From the NCBI RefSeq assembly GCF_001484605.1, contig NZ_CP013747.1, forward strand, positions 4,836,001-4,900,000: a DNA stretch of 64,000 nt, written 5' to 3'. This DNA comes from Pseudarthrobacter sulfonivorans. Lineage in GTDB: Bacteria > Actinomycetota > Actinomycetes > Actinomycetales > Micrococcaceae. Below the pieces are notes generated by a model. It saw only the letters and a list, made by a program, of their open reading frames with translations. It ran no database searches and was not told where the DNA came from. A program made the translations under genes and the position numbers. Positions within the stretch are counted from its first letter, which is position 1. The number at the start of each line of letters is the position of its first letter. This document shows, in pieces, positions 42,050 through 51,590 of the stretch.

Positions 42050-44845
42050 CTACATGCGAGCTTTGGTCCGGGCCGTCGGCAGTGCCGTCCAGGGATCCTC
42101 CGGCCAGGGATGCCTGGGGTAGCGGCCACGCATCTCGGACCGCACCTGCGCGTACGGCCCGGACCAGAACGATGCCAGGTCGTCCGTCACGGCGAGCGGC
42201 CGCCGCGCGGGCGACAGCAGATGGAAGAGGACAGGAACCCTGCCGTCCACCAGCCGCGGCGTCTCAGCCCAGCCAAAGCACTCCTGCAGCTTGACCGCAA
42301 CAACCGGCCGGCCGCCGTCGTGCGCGCGTGCCTGCCCAAGTGCTTCCTGCCCGGGTTCTGCCTGGTCGGACGCGGCACCATCTGACCCGGCACCGCCTGG
42401 CGCCGCTTTGTCCGAAACCTCGGGGTAGTCGATCCGTACCATCGATCCGCTCGGTACTTTCAGTGCCTCCGGTGCCAGCACTGCCAGGCGGACCGCCTCC
42501 GGCCAGGGCAGCAGCCGCCGCAAGGGCTCGGTGAGGTCGATGCTGTTGGTGGCGGCACCGCCGGCCAGTGCCTCAAGCTCGGGTGCCAGCCAGGAGTCCA
42601 GCCGGGCCAGCAGGGCCGGTTCGGAAACGTCGGGCCACGGCTCGCCAAGTTCGCGGCGCAGCAAGGCGAGGCGGCGGCGCAACACGTCGGCCGCCGTCGA
42701 CCATCCGATGGTTCCCAGCCCCTCCTTGGCGAGGGCGCGGGCCACGGCGGCACGTCCGTCCTCGGCGGAGGGGCGGACGGGGGTGGAGGACAGGCTGATG
42801 GCACCCAGCCGGCGTTCCCGCCTGGCCTTCACGCGGCCCTGGCTGAACTGCGCTTCCACCGTGTCGGTCAGGAGCTGCCCGGCGGCCGCCTCGGCAATAT
42901 CGGCGCTCAGCGGCGCGGCGGACCGGATCACCGCGCCGGTGCCGGCGGAGTCCCGGCCGGCGGCACGGGAGACTTCCGCCACGGCCAGCCACTCCTGCCC
43001 GGTCAGCGGACTGCCCGCCGGCAACCCAGCGCGCGTGCCGGACGACAGCAGGTACCGCGCCGGACCATCGCCCGGGACACGCCGGGCCACGCGGTCCGGG
43101 AATGCCAGGGCGACGACGACGCCAACAGCCTCCGCCGCAGTCACCGGCGCGGTACTGGCCAGGGAGGCGATGGCTGACGGGCCGACGGCGGCGGCCTCCT
43201 TCCGCGCAATGGTCTCCAGCCGACGGACGTCCTCCGCCCAGCGCCGGGCGGCGGGGTCCTTCCCGGTGCGCAGTGCGGTCAACAGCCGCGTGAGGTCGGC
43301 CGCCGGGGCCCGCTGGTCCCCCGCCACGAGTGCCACTGCTTCCGCTGCGGCGCGGTGACCTACGGCCGCTGCGCCGTCGAGCAGGGCGCGGGCCAGCCGG
43401 GGATCGGACGGGACCCTGGCCAGCGTCCGCCCCAGCGCGGTGGCGTGCCCGTCGCGGGCCAAGGCTCCGAGTTCGCGCAGCACCTCTATCGCCTCGCCCA
43501 TGGCTGCCGCGGGGGGTGCATCCGGCAGCGACAGCCCGGTGCCGCCCGGTGATCCCCAGCAGGCCAGGACCAGCGCGGCACCGGTCAGGTCCGCGACCGC
43601 GATCTCTGGTGTCACATGAGCCGGCGCGGCACCATAGGTCCTCTGGTCGTAGCAGCGCACCACCCGGCCCGGGCCCTGCCGCGCGGCCCGGCCGGCGCGC
43701 TGCTCCGCTGATGCCCGGGAGCAGGAAACAGTGACCAGTCCGGACATGCCGCGGCTGGCATCACGGCGGGGTTCGCGGGTCAGCCCGGAATCGATGACCA
43801 GGCGCACGCCGGGTACGGTCAGGGATGACTCGGCCAGATCCGTGGACACGATGATCCGGGCCGGGCCGCCCGGCCGGCGCCCCGAAACGGCCTGGTCCTG
43901 TTCGGCTGGGCTGACCTGGCCGTGGAGCTCCAACACCTCAGTTCCGGGAGCAGCCCGACCGCGGAGGCGGGCAGCCACATAGGAGACCTCCCAGGCTCCC
44001 GGGACAAAGACCAGCGCATCGGTGCGCGCGTCCTGACCCACCGCGGCGGTATGGGCCTGCGCGGCTGCATCGGCCACGTGGTCGAGGAATCCGCGCGTGA
44101 CCCCACGGTCATCCAACCGCGCGACGGCGGCGGGTACCCACTCCACTGCCAGGGGGTACAGCGCTGAGGGGCAGTCGACGACGGGAGCCGGCTCTCCGCC
44201 GTCGTCCGCTGTCCCTGGCTGTCCGGTCCCTGCATTCGCGGCTGCGCCCCCGATCAGGGCGGCGAAGCGGGGCGCGTCCAGTGTGGCGGACATGGCCACC
44301 AGCGTGAGGTCGCCGCGGAGCTGCCGCACTTCGGTGAGCATCCCCAGCAGCAGGTCGGTTTCGAGGCCGCGTTCATGGACCTCGTCCAGGATGACCGCGC
44401 CCGTGCTTTCCAGGCCGGGATCATCGAGCAGGCGCCGCAGCAGGATCCCCGGTGTGACAAACTCCACCAGGGTGGCGGGCCCGGCCTGGCGTTCACCGCG
44501 GACGGTGTACCCCACGCGGTCTCCGATCCGGCTGCCGTCCAATGCGGCCAGTCGCCGGGCGGCGGCACGCGCCGCGACCCGCCGGGGCTGTGTGACGACC
44601 ACGCGCCGGGCGTTTCCTGCAGGCGCGGAGAGGTTGGCGAGCAGCGGCGGGACCAGCGTTGTTTTGCCGGTGCCGGGCGGCGCCTGCACCACTGCCGTAC
44701 CCGCCGCACCGCCGGCGCGCAGCACAGTGGACAACTCCGCGAGCGACTCAGCAAAGGCCAGACCCGTGCCGATGGCCGCCAGATCAAAGGTGGCGGTACC
44801 AGAGATGCCGGCGGGGACGGCGGCGGAGTCGGGTGGCGTTATCAC
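42050..44845 (-). CDS. hrpB: ATP-dependent helicase HrpB
   Basis: A 931-residue DEAH-box helicase. Motif I QAPPGTGKTT is near residue 75, motif II ILDEVHERGLETDLLLG near residue 153, motif III AMSATLDAPRF near residue 182, and SRASAEQRAGRAARQGPGRVVRCYD near residue 375 is motif VI. The HA2 region and the HrpB-specific C-terminal domain follow. HrpB is widespread but of unclear role, probably RNA-related. I use GTG 44845, because GACAAT lies six bases upstream; an in-frame ATG at 44917 would overlap the divergent gene's leader. Confidence 0.93.
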   Translation of the reverse strand: MITPPDSAAVPAGISGTATFDLAAIGTGLAFAESLAELSTVLRAGGAAGTAVVQAPPGTGKTTLVPPLLANLSAPAGNARRVVVTQPRRVAARAAARRLAALDGSRIGDRVGYTVRGERQAGPATLVEFVTPGILLRRLLDDPGLESTGAVILDEVHERGLETDLLLGMLTEVRQLRGDLTLVAMSATLDAPRFAALIGGAAANAGTGQPGTADDGGEPAPVVDCPSALYPLAVEWVPAAVARLDDRGVTRGFLDHVADAAAQAHTAAVGQDARTDALVFVPGAWEVSYVAARLRGRAAPGTEVLELHGQVSPAEQDQAVSGRRPGGPARIIVSTDLAESSLTVPGVRLVIDSGLTREPRRDASRGMSGLVTVSCSRASAEQRAGRAARQGPGRVVRCYDQRTYGAAPAHVTPEIAVADLTGAALVLACWGSPGGTGLSLPDAPPAAAMGEAIEVLRELGALARDGHATALGRTLARVPSDPRLARALLDGAAAVGHRAAAEAVALVAGDQRAPAADLTRLLTALRTGKDPAARRWAEDVRRLETIARKEAAAVGPSAIASLASTAPVTAAEAVGVVVALAFPDRVARRVPGDGPARYLLSSGTRAGLPAGSPLTGQEWLAVAEVSRAAGRDSAGTGAVIRSAAPLSADIAEAAAGQLLTDTVEAQFSQGRVKARRERRLGAISLSSTPVRPSAEDGRAAVARALAKEGLGTIGWSTAADVLRRRLALLRRELGEPWPDVSEPALLARLDSWLAPELEALAGGAATNSIDLTEPLRRLLPWPEAVRLAVLAPEALKVPSGSMVRIDYPEVSDKAAPGGAGSDGAASDQAEPGQEALGQARAHDGGRPVVAVKLQECFGWAETPRLVDGRVPVLFHLLSPARRPLAVTDDLASFWSGPYAQVRSEMRGRYPRHPWPEDPWTALPTARTKARM

Positions 44846-44851
44846 CCGTCC

Positions 44852-44857
44852 ATTGTC
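44852..44857 (-). promoter_or_regulatory. Leaderless -10 element of hrpB
   Basis: GACAAT on the minus strand, six bases, then GTG 44845. Confidence 0.4.
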
Positions 44858-44922
44858 GCCGCAATCCCCCACCGCCGTCAGCGCAGGTGGGCCTGGATAG
44901 GTCAGACTGGAGGTCATCGACC

Positions 44923-45201
44923 ATGAAAGCAGGACTTCCCTTGATCAACCTCCAGCAGGACTCCGAAGGCTTCATCCGCATGAAGAGGCACTTTCCCGCC
45001 AGTGCCACCGTGACTGTCATGTTTAGCGACGGCTCCCAGGAGGAGTTCTCCGGCCGCCGGCTCAACGAGATCTACGACGACGCCCTCGCGGTGTTCCGCG
45101 CCCAGAACCAGCTTGATGCCAAGGGTTTTTCCCGTGGTCCGCAGAAAAAGGTGCAGACCACTATCGAGTTTGTCCCCGTCCGGCCCGGGATGGGACAGTA
45201 A
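44923..45201 (+). CDS. Conserved-looking hypothetical protein, 92 aa
   Basis: A 92-residue soluble protein with a GGAGG site nine bases before its ATG. The sequence alternates charged and hydrophobic residues with a beta-rich segment (ATVTVMFSDGSQEEFSGRR) and a C-terminal strand (KVQTTIEFVPVRPG). I recognise no domain. It diverges from hrpB and converges on the gamma-glutamyltransferase gene. Function unknown. Confidence 0.7.
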   Translation: MKAGLPLINLQQDSEGFIRMKRHFPASATVTVMFSDGSQEEFSGRRLNEIYDDALAVFRAQNQLDAKGFSRGPQKKVQTTIEFVPVRPGMGQ

Positions 45202-45243
45202 CCCGGTCCACCGCCCTCTTGCGGCCGACCCCGGCATCCTGGC

Positions 45244-47115
45244 TCACGGCGACGGTTTGACCACCATCGCCGAACCGCCGCCGCGCCGCAGGGGCTCGGC
45301 AACCGCGGTCATGCTCTTGCCGGGTCCAAACTCGATGGCTGTCGCGGCGCCAATTTCTGCAGCCGAGGTGAAAGCGTCACCGGCTAGTACCAGGGTATGA
45401 CCGTATGATGCCAACGACTCCCCGTGTTGGTCGATGAAGCCCTGCTCGGCCGTGACATTGAGGGTGTTGCGCTGGGATGCCCGCGGGGCCGCGAGCGAGT
45501 CCAGGATGCCCATACCCAGGTCCACCCTGTTGAGGATGGTCTGCAGCACCGTAGTGATAATGGTCGATCCGCCGGGCGAACCGAGCGCCAGGAACGGCTT
45601 TTCGTCCTTGAGGATGATGGTGGGAGACATCGACGAGCGCGGACGCTTCCCCGGCTCAATCCGGTTCGGGTCCTCCGGATTGGTCGACGTATAGGAGAAG
45701 TCGGTGAGCTCGTTGTTAAGCAGGAACCCGCGGCCGGGAACCACGATGCCGGACCCGCCGGTCTGCTCAATGGTGAGAGTGTATTCCACCACGTTGCCCC
45801 ACTTGTCAGCGACAGTCAGGTTGGTCGTGGAGATGTTCTCGGTGTCCTTCTCGTCTGCGGCTGCTGCAGGCGAACCCGTGCAGACGCCGTCGAACCCGGA
45901 AACATCACCGGCGGCGACGGGCTTCGGTGTCGCCGCATGCTTCGGGTCGATTGCGCACGCCCGTTCCTTGCCAAACAGCGGGTTGGTCAGCGCTTCGGTG
46001 GGGACGTCGACAAATGCCGGGTCGCCCAGGTACTTGGCGCGGTCCGCGAAGGCGAGCGCGGTCGCTTCGAGGTAGTGGTGCAGGGCGCCAGGATTCTTAC
46101 CGTCAGGCTCACGCATCTCACCGAGGTTGAACGGTTCCAGGATATTCAGCGCCTCGCCGACTGTTGTGCCACCGCTGCTGGAGGGCGCCATGCCGTAAAC
46201 GTCGTAGCCGCGGTACTCCACATGCGTGGGCTCCTGGTCCAGCGTCCTGTATGCGGCGAGATCCGCCGTCGTCAGGTAGCCGGGAAGGGCAGGGATGCTG
46301 GTGGGCGGATCGGTGACGGGAGGTACCCAGCTCGGGTCCTTCGGCGGAGCATGCACCGTTGCCGCCATCTCCGCCGCGAGGGGACCACCGTAGAAGGCAT
46401 CTGTTCCCTTCTTCGCGAGGAGCTGGTACGTCTTGGCGAGGTCCTTGCTGTGGAAAACACTGCCGACGGCGGGAGCGTCACCGCCGGGCAGGAATAGACT
46501 CGCCGTGGCGGGGAAGGCCGAGAACCGGACTTTGTTGTCGAGTGTCTGCTGGCGGAAGGTTTCGTCCACCACGAAGCCGCGGTTGGCCACCTTGATGGCA
46601 GGTTCGAGGGCCTCGTCAAGGTCCAGCGTGCCCCAACGCTCCAGCGCCCGTTCCCATGTGGCCGGCGTTCCGGGGACGCCTACGGAGACGCCGCTCGAGA
46701 CGAGCTCGGCGAATGCATAGAGGACGCCGGTTGCCGGATTCACGAACGCGGTGGTCGGCATCGTTGCCGGAGCCGTTTCCCGGCCATCGATGGTGCCCAC
46801 TTTGCCGGTCTTCGCGTCGTAGAACACGAAGTATCCGCCTCCGCCGACGCCGGCGCTGTACGGCTCGGTCACACCCAGGGTCGCGGCCGCAGCGACTGCG
46901 GCATCCGCCGCATTGCCGCCGTCGCGCAGGACCTCGATAGCCGCAGCGGACGCCTCCGGGTCCACGGTGCTCACCGCCCCGCCGTACCCGGTCGCCATCG
47001 CCTCCTTCTTGATTTCCCGGGGATCAGCAAACGCGGGACCGGTCACCGCCCCACCCGTCACGCTCAAGGCCAGAACAGCCGTTACAGCAGCCAATTGACG
47101 TCGCACACTAGGCAT
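45244..47115 (-). CDS. ggt: Gamma-glutamyltransferase, secreted
   Basis: A 623-residue Ntn-hydrolase that cleaves gamma-glutamyl bonds of glutathione and related compounds outside the membrane. A signal peptide (RRQLAAVTAVLALSVTGGAV, with AFA before the cut) covers about residues 1-30. The self-processing nucleophile is Thr at about residue 430 in NISTTNLTVADKWGN; the oxyanion loop LGSPGGSTIITT follows in the small subunit. The Arg of the substrate pocket is in TIDGRETAP. The ATG at 47115 follows GGGAGAG. It lies downstream of the MFS gene on the same strand. Confidence 0.95.
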   Translation of the reverse strand: MPSVRRQLAAVTAVLALSVTGGAVTGPAFADPREIKKEAMATGYGGAVSTVDPEASAAAIEVLRDGGNAADAAVAAAATLGVTEPYSAGVGGGGYFVFYDAKTGKVGTIDGRETAPATMPTTAFVNPATGVLYAFAELVSSGVSVGVPGTPATWERALERWGTLDLDEALEPAIKVANRGFVVDETFRQQTLDNKVRFSAFPATASLFLPGGDAPAVGSVFHSKDLAKTYQLLAKKGTDAFYGGPLAAEMAATVHAPPKDPSWVPPVTDPPTSIPALPGYLTTADLAAYRTLDQEPTHVEYRGYDVYGMAPSSSGGTTVGEALNILEPFNLGEMREPDGKNPGALHHYLEATALAFADRAKYLGDPAFVDVPTEALTNPLFGKERACAIDPKHAATPKPVAAGDVSGFDGVCTGSPAAAADEKDTENISTTNLTVADKWGNVVEYTLTIEQTGGSGIVVPGRGFLLNNELTDFSYTSTNPEDPNRIEPGKRPRSSMSPTIILKDEKPFLALGSPGGSTIITTVLQTILNRVDLGMGILDSLAAPRASQRNTLNVTAEQGFIDQHGESLASYGHTLVLAGDAFTSAAEIGAATAIEFGPGKSMTAVAEPLRRGGGSAMVVKPSP

Positions 47116-47219
47116 GATCTCTCCCAAGTCAGGGTGTTGCGCAGGGTGGGTTTTCGCCACGATACTCCGCCGGGTTGGGACACTCAAGGCTCAACTTTTT
47201 TGTGCCCGAAGCCATGGCC

Positions 47220-48497
47220 TCAGGCCGTTGTGCCGGTTTCGGTAGTTGCTGTGTCGGTCTCGGTGGTGGCGGTGTCGGCCGGCGAGCGCCGCCGCCGGCT
47301 CGCCAGCAGGAATGGCACGGCGAACAGCTCGATCACACCGCTGATAGCCAGCGACAACGGATAGCCGTATACGTCCGCTGCCCGGCCCATCAGCGGCTGC
47401 ACCACAATTCCACCGCTGGATCCCATGAGTGAATCGAAGCTGAGCACCGTTGCCCGCTGCTTTGAAGCAATCATGTCGTTCAAATAGGCCTGCCGCACCG
47501 GAGTGCCCGCCGCTGAGATCAGGGCCCACAGCACCAGCAGCAGCAACGCCACCCAAAACACACGCGTAATGCCGAGGGCCACTAGGATCAAGGCGCCCAT
47601 GCTGCTGCTCACTACCAGGACCGTGGTGCGTTTGCGGACCAGGCGCCGGACCATGGGCGCCAACCAGCCGCCCACCACCTGGGCCCCGGCCACAATGCCC
47701 GCCGCGAGGCCGGCGACGGAGTAGGCACGCGGGTCACCGAAGAGCTCCAGCAGGTAGGGCTGCAGAGCATAGAAAACATAGATCCCGACGCCGGCGCTGA
47801 AAGGCGCTGCGAGCATGATGTACCGTACGGGCGGGTTTTTCAGGCCGTTGTCGATGGAGGCGGACAGCACGTCCCGGCTCGCCTTGAGCGGATGGGGAGA
47901 ACGTTCCGGAGTGAAGCCCACATCGCGCATCAGCCAAAAGGCCACCCCGAACATCGCCAGGAGCACTCCAACGCGCAACAGGAACGGCACGCCGAGGTCA
48001 GTGACCTGGGCAATCACGCCGCCGGCCGTCGAACCGACGAGCATCGCGATGCCAGAGACCATCAATGCCCGCCCGAACACTGCCTCCAACTCACCGTCGT
48101 AGCCGGAGAAACGCAACGCATCCACCAGCCAAGCCTCCACGGCCCCGGAGAAGAACGTGAAGCCCAGGCCCAGCAGGACCGACACCACTGCCCAGGCCCA
48201 GAAGGGAGCGGACAACTGCCAGAGCAGGTAGTACAGGTAGGTGGAGGCAGCCAGGGTCACCGTGCCGAGCAGGAATGAGACCCGGCGTCCCCAACCGTCC
48301 GCGATGACCCCGGTAGGCACTTCGAACAGGACCATGCCGGCCGTGAAAAAGGCGTTGGCCGCGAATGCTTCCAGGTTGCTCAGCCCGGCATCCAACAGAA
48401 AAAGGGTGTTGATGCCCCAGATGAAGGAGGCGGCAAGGGTATTGCCCAGCGTCAGGGTGAGGTAGATGCGCTGGATCTTCCGCGCGGCGGCGTTCAT
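47220..48497 (-). CDS. MFS transporter
   Basis: A 425-residue major facilitator with 12 helices. GVIADGWGRRVSFLLG near residue 62 is motif A, and the acidic segment EAWLVDALRFSGYDGE near residue 120 is typical of multidrug or sugar efflux types. The C-terminal tail is a short Thr/Glu repeat (TATTETD) encoded by about 21-bp units. Substrate unknown. Its ATG is the last of four successive ATGAACG copies that chain back to the EF-G-like gene stop, so its translation is probably coupled to that gene. Confidence 0.85.
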   Translation of the reverse strand: MNAAARKIQRIYLTLTLGNTLAASFIWGINTLFLLDAGLSNLEAFAANAFFTAGMVLFEVPTGVIADGWGRRVSFLLGTVTLAASTYLYYLLWQLSAPFWAWAVVSVLLGLGFTFFSGAVEAWLVDALRFSGYDGELEAVFGRALMVSGIAMLVGSTAGGVIAQVTDLGVPFLLRVGVLLAMFGVAFWLMRDVGFTPERSPHPLKASRDVLSASIDNGLKNPPVRYIMLAAPFSAGVGIYVFYALQPYLLELFGDPRAYSVAGLAAGIVAGAQVVGGWLAPMVRRLVRKRTTVLVVSSSMGALILVALGITRVFWVALLLLVLWALISAAGTPVRQAYLNDMIASKQRATVLSFDSLMGSSGGIVVQPLMGRAADVYGYPLSLAISGVIELFAVPFLLASRRRRSPADTATTETDTATTETGTTA

Positions 48498-48539
48498 GAC
48501 GATCCGTTCATAACGTGGCGTTCATGACGTGGCGTTCAT
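48494..48539 (-). other. Chain of three overlapping five-codon ORFs between two genes
   Basis: The EF-G-like stop TGA overlaps an ATG. That ATG opens a 5-codon frame whose TGA overlaps the next ATG, and so on: MNATS (48539-48522), MNATL (48525-48508), MNGSS (48511-48494), then the MFS ATG at 48497. Each joint is ATGA. The copies have a 14-bp period, so they probably arose by tandem duplication. The effect would be stepwise re-initiation. Confidence 0.75.
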
Positions 48540-50695
48540 GAGCCGCTGGGCACCGGGTCATGCCGGAGGTACCGGCGCCGGAACCGGCCGGTCCCGGCAG
48601 TCAGCGCCCGCAGCTCCACAGCGTACTTCAGCAGTTCCTGGTCCGGGACTTCCGCGCTGATTTCGGTCAGCTCACTACCGGAGGTGGCCGTGCCGGTGAG
48701 CCGTCCGCGGCGTGCTGAGAGGTCACTCATCACGGCCCCCACGTGCGCCTCGGACACGGTGATGCTGACCGCGGAAACCGGCTCGAGCAGCTGGATACGA
48801 CCGGCCGCGGCAGCCTCCCGGAGCGCCAGGGCCCCCGCCGCCTGGAAGGCGGCGTCGGAAGAGTCAACGCTGTGGGCCTTGCCGCCCACCAGCGTGACGC
48901 GGAGGTCCACCACGGGGAACCCGGCAGCCAGCCCTTTCTGCATCTGCGCACGCACCCCTTTCTCCACGGAGGAGATGAACGTTCCGGGGATCACCCCACC
49001 CACCGTTTTGTCGACGAATTCGAACCCGCCGCCACGGTCCAGCGGCTCCACGTCGATGTCGCAGACGGCATACTGCCCGTGGCCGCCGGACTGTTTGACG
49101 TGCCGGCCGTGGCCTGTTGCCGGGGCGGCGAACGTTTCCCGCAGTGGCGTCACGACGTCAATGGTGTGCAGCTTCACGCCCTGGTCGCGCAGCCTGTCCA
49201 GCACCACCTCGGCATGGGCCTCCCCCATGCACCAGAGGATCAGCTGGTGGGTTTCCGCATTCCGCTCAACCCGCAGCGTGGGATCGCCGGCGGCCACCTT
49301 CGCCAGACTCCGGGCCAGCGCGTCCTCGTCACTGCGCGAGTCCGCCTCGACGGCCACCGGCATCAGCGGCTCCGGCATCTCCCAGGTAGCCAGCAGGAGC
49401 GGCTGGTCCTTCGCCGAAATGGTGTCCCCGGTTTCGGCGCTTCCGAGTTTCGCCACCGTGCATATGTCACCGGCCACGCAGTGCGCGACAGGACGCAGGG
49501 TGGCGCCCAGCGGAGAATACAGGTGGGTGACGCGCTCGTCGGTGTCATGGTCCTGATGGCCGCGGTCCGCGAGCCCGTGCCCGCCGACGTGCACGGGAGT
49601 ATCAGCACGTAAAGTACCTGAAAATACACGCGTCAGGCAGACCCTCCCCAGGAACGGATCAATGGTGGTGCGGACCACCTCAGCCGCCAGCGGCCCGTCC
49701 GGGTCACAGGCCAAGGCCGCCGCTGGAGCGCCCGCCAGGTCAGTCACCTCCGGGAGGCCGCCCTCCACCGGCGACGGGAAGCCCCGGGTCAGGACTTCCA
49801 GCAGTTCCGCCGTGCCGAGGCCGGTGACAGCCGAGGCCGGCACCACCGGGAAAAAGGAACCGCGGGCGACGGCGGTTTCCAGGTCCGCGATGAGGACATC
49901 GGTATCGATGTCCTCACCACCCAGATAGCGGTCCATCAGGGTCTCGTCCTCGCTCTCGGCGATGATCCCTTCGATGAGCCGGCCCCGGGCGGCTTCCGAC
50001 GCCGCGCGCTCACCGGCGTCAACGTCCCGGGAACCTGCGGCCGCCTCCCCGGCGGAGTAGTCAGAGACTTTGCCCGTCAGTAGTCCCAGCAGCCCGCTGG
50101 TTTCGCCGCCGGACCGGACCGGGACGTACAACGGCAGCACCGCGTCGCCGAACGCCTGCTGGCAGGCGGCCAGGACGCCGTCGTAATCTGCCCGGGGGTG
50201 GTCCAGGCGGGTGATGACCACAGCCCGCGGCATCCCGAGGCTTTCGCATTCGCCCCAGAGCGCCGTAGTGGTGGCGTCGATGCCGTCAACGGCGGAGACA
50301 ACAAAGAGGGCGGCGTCCGCAGCCCGGAGCCCCGCCCGAAGTTCGCCGATAAAGTCCGGATACCCCGGAGTATCCAGCAGGTTCACCTTGGTCCCGTCGA
50401 CGAGCAGCGGAACCAGGGACAGCGTGACCGACCGTTGCTGCCGCACGGCCGAAGGGTCGGAATCGCTGACGGTGGTGCCCTCCGCGATGGAGCCTTTGCG
50501 TGAAATCATGCCGTGGGCGGCCAGCATTGCTTCGATCAGCAGGGTCTTCCCGGCGCCCGAATGCCCCACGAGCGCCACGTTGCGTACCTGTTCCGGATCT
50601 GTTGCCGCGATGCCGTGCGGAGCATCAGCCCGGCGCACCTCCGGTCCTCCCCGCCCCGGTGTCCGTGCTGCGTCCTTTGCGGCTTTCACTGACAT
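48536..50695 (-). CDS. EF-G-like translational GTPase (FusA2 type)
   Basis: A 719-residue elongation-factor-G homologue. G1 is VGHSGAGKT near residue 45, G3 is LLDTPGYPDF near residue 110, and G4 reads ITRLDH instead of the usual NKxD. Domains II-V follow; the domain IV region VKQSGGHGQYAVCDIDVEPL is present. It is divergent from canonical EF-G and resembles the actinobacterial FusA2/EF-G2 paralogue, which does not replace EF-G. The role may be stress-related or in ribosome handling. The ATG 50695 follows AGGAGG by five bases. The MFS gene is coupled downstream. Confidence 0.9.
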   Translation of the reverse strand: MSVKAAKDAARTPGRGGPEVRRADAPHGIAATDPEQVRNVALVGHSGAGKTLLIEAMLAAHGMISRKGSIAEGTTVSDSDPSAVRQQRSVTLSLVPLLVDGTKVNLLDTPGYPDFIGELRAGLRAADAALFVVSAVDGIDATTTALWGECESLGMPRAVVITRLDHPRADYDGVLAACQQAFGDAVLPLYVPVRSGGETSGLLGLLTGKVSDYSAGEAAAGSRDVDAGERAASEAARGRLIEGIIAESEDETLMDRYLGGEDIDTDVLIADLETAVARGSFFPVVPASAVTGLGTAELLEVLTRGFPSPVEGGLPEVTDLAGAPAAALACDPDGPLAAEVVRTTIDPFLGRVCLTRVFSGTLRADTPVHVGGHGLADRGHQDHDTDERVTHLYSPLGATLRPVAHCVAGDICTVAKLGSAETGDTISAKDQPLLLATWEMPEPLMPVAVEADSRSDEDALARSLAKVAAGDPTLRVERNAETHQLILWCMGEAHAEVVLDRLRDQGVKLHTIDVVTPLRETFAAPATGHGRHVKQSGGHGQYAVCDIDVEPLDRGGGFEFVDKTVGGVIPGTFISSVEKGVRAQMQKGLAAGFPVVDLRVTLVGGKAHSVDSSDAAFQAAGALALREAAAAGRIQLLEPVSAVSITVSEAHVGAVMSDLSARRGRLTGTATSGSELTEISAEVPDQELLKYAVELRALTAGTGRFRRRYLRHDPVPSGS

Positions 50696-50729
50696 GGGAA
50701 CCTCCTGGCGTCTTTGCCATGCACCGGGC

Positions 50730-50750
50730 CGAATCGTGTTCTCTGATTCG
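50730..50750. promoter_or_regulatory. Inverted repeat upstream of the EF-G-like gene
   Basis: CGAATC and GATTCG are separated by nine bases, 35-55 bases before the EF-G-like ATG. It could be an operator or an RNA stem. Confidence 0.3.
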
Positions 50751-50808
50751 ACACCCTGGGGGGCGCAAGGGCAAGAGCACGCGCCGGGAGGAGGTGGCCG
50801 CAGCGGAG

Positions 50809-50814
50809 GATAAT
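50809..50814 (+). promoter_or_regulatory. Probable -10 element of the 50858 gene
   Basis: GATAAT, 43 bases before ATG 50858, in the 162-bp divergent gap. Confidence 0.35.
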
Positions 50815-50857
50815 GGCAGCCAGAACCCAAGAGTCCGTGCCAATGTGAGGGGGTCCC

Positions 50858-51439
50858 ATGCAGCCGGTTCCGCGCATCACAGTGGAGGTTCCCGTCCTCA
50901 CGGTTGGTGCGGGCCCGTCCGACTACGAGGCGCTGGCCAGCTATGTCAATGCCCTGCGCAGGCCGCAGGGGCTGCACATGACGCTGCTGCATATCGGCAT
51001 CCTGGCGGATTTTGCGCAGGACGTCACCGACTGGACCAAGGGGATCACCTCGGCCGGTGAAGCCGCCCGGCGCACGACGGGCTGGTTGCAGGGCCTGCCC
51101 GTTCTGGACGGGTTTGCGGGCACCTCGGAACAAGTGATCGTGCTGGGTGACGGCGGCATCTCCGGGCTCGAAGTGGACGTGCCCGATCGCGTGCACGACT
51201 ACCAGGTGTCTCTGGTGCAGGGCCTGCATGATCTGCTGGACCGGCTCCTCGTGGACAATGTGGACGACTTCATCCTCAGCTCACCGGCACTGGGCTACCG
51301 GTACCCGCACTGGGTGCCCCATGTCGCCGTCGGCCGTCCCCTGTCGCGGGATCACCGGCCGCGGACGATTGCCCCGCTGACCCTCGTTTTTGGCCCGTCC
51401 CGGATCAGGAACGGCCGGTTCCTCACGGCGGCTGACTGA
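50858..51439 (+). CDS. 2H-phosphoesterase-like protein
   Basis: A 193-residue protein with two motifs of the 2H (ligT/2'-5' RNA ligase-like) fold: HMTLLHIG near residue 40 and WVPHVAVGRP near residue 152. Both have the His-x-Thr/Ala pattern, though the second lacks the hydroxyl residue. This family makes or breaks 2'-5' or cyclic phosphodiesters in RNA or nucleotides. The assignment is by motif only. The ATG follows GAGGGGG. It diverges from the EF-G-like GTPase gene, which makes an RNA-related function attractive but unproven. Confidence 0.55.
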   Translation: MQPVPRITVEVPVLTVGAGPSDYEALASYVNALRRPQGLHMTLLHIGILADFAQDVTDWTKGITSAGEAARRTTGWLQGLPVLDGFAGTSEQVIVLGDGGISGLEVDVPDRVHDYQVSLVQGLHDLLDRLLVDNVDDFILSSPALGYRYPHWVPHVAVGRPLSRDHRPRTIAPLTLVFGPSRIRNGRFLTAAD

Positions 51440-51578
51440 GCAGCCGGCGTGTCACAGCGCGGCACCGTTCCAGGCCCGCACGCTGCGCGAACGGACACTT
51501 GAGGCCCCACGCGAAAAACTATCCCAAGGTATTTCTCGTCACTGGCTAGAGGGGACCTTAAATGTCAGACCCTCGCAA

Positions 51579-51584
51579 GATGAT
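51579..51584 (+). promoter_or_regulatory. Possible leaderless -10 of the DUF222 gene
   Basis: GATGAT, six bases, then ATG 51591. A GTG at 51585 in the same frame is an alternative start. Confidence 0.3.
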
Positions 51585-51590
51585 GTGAGT

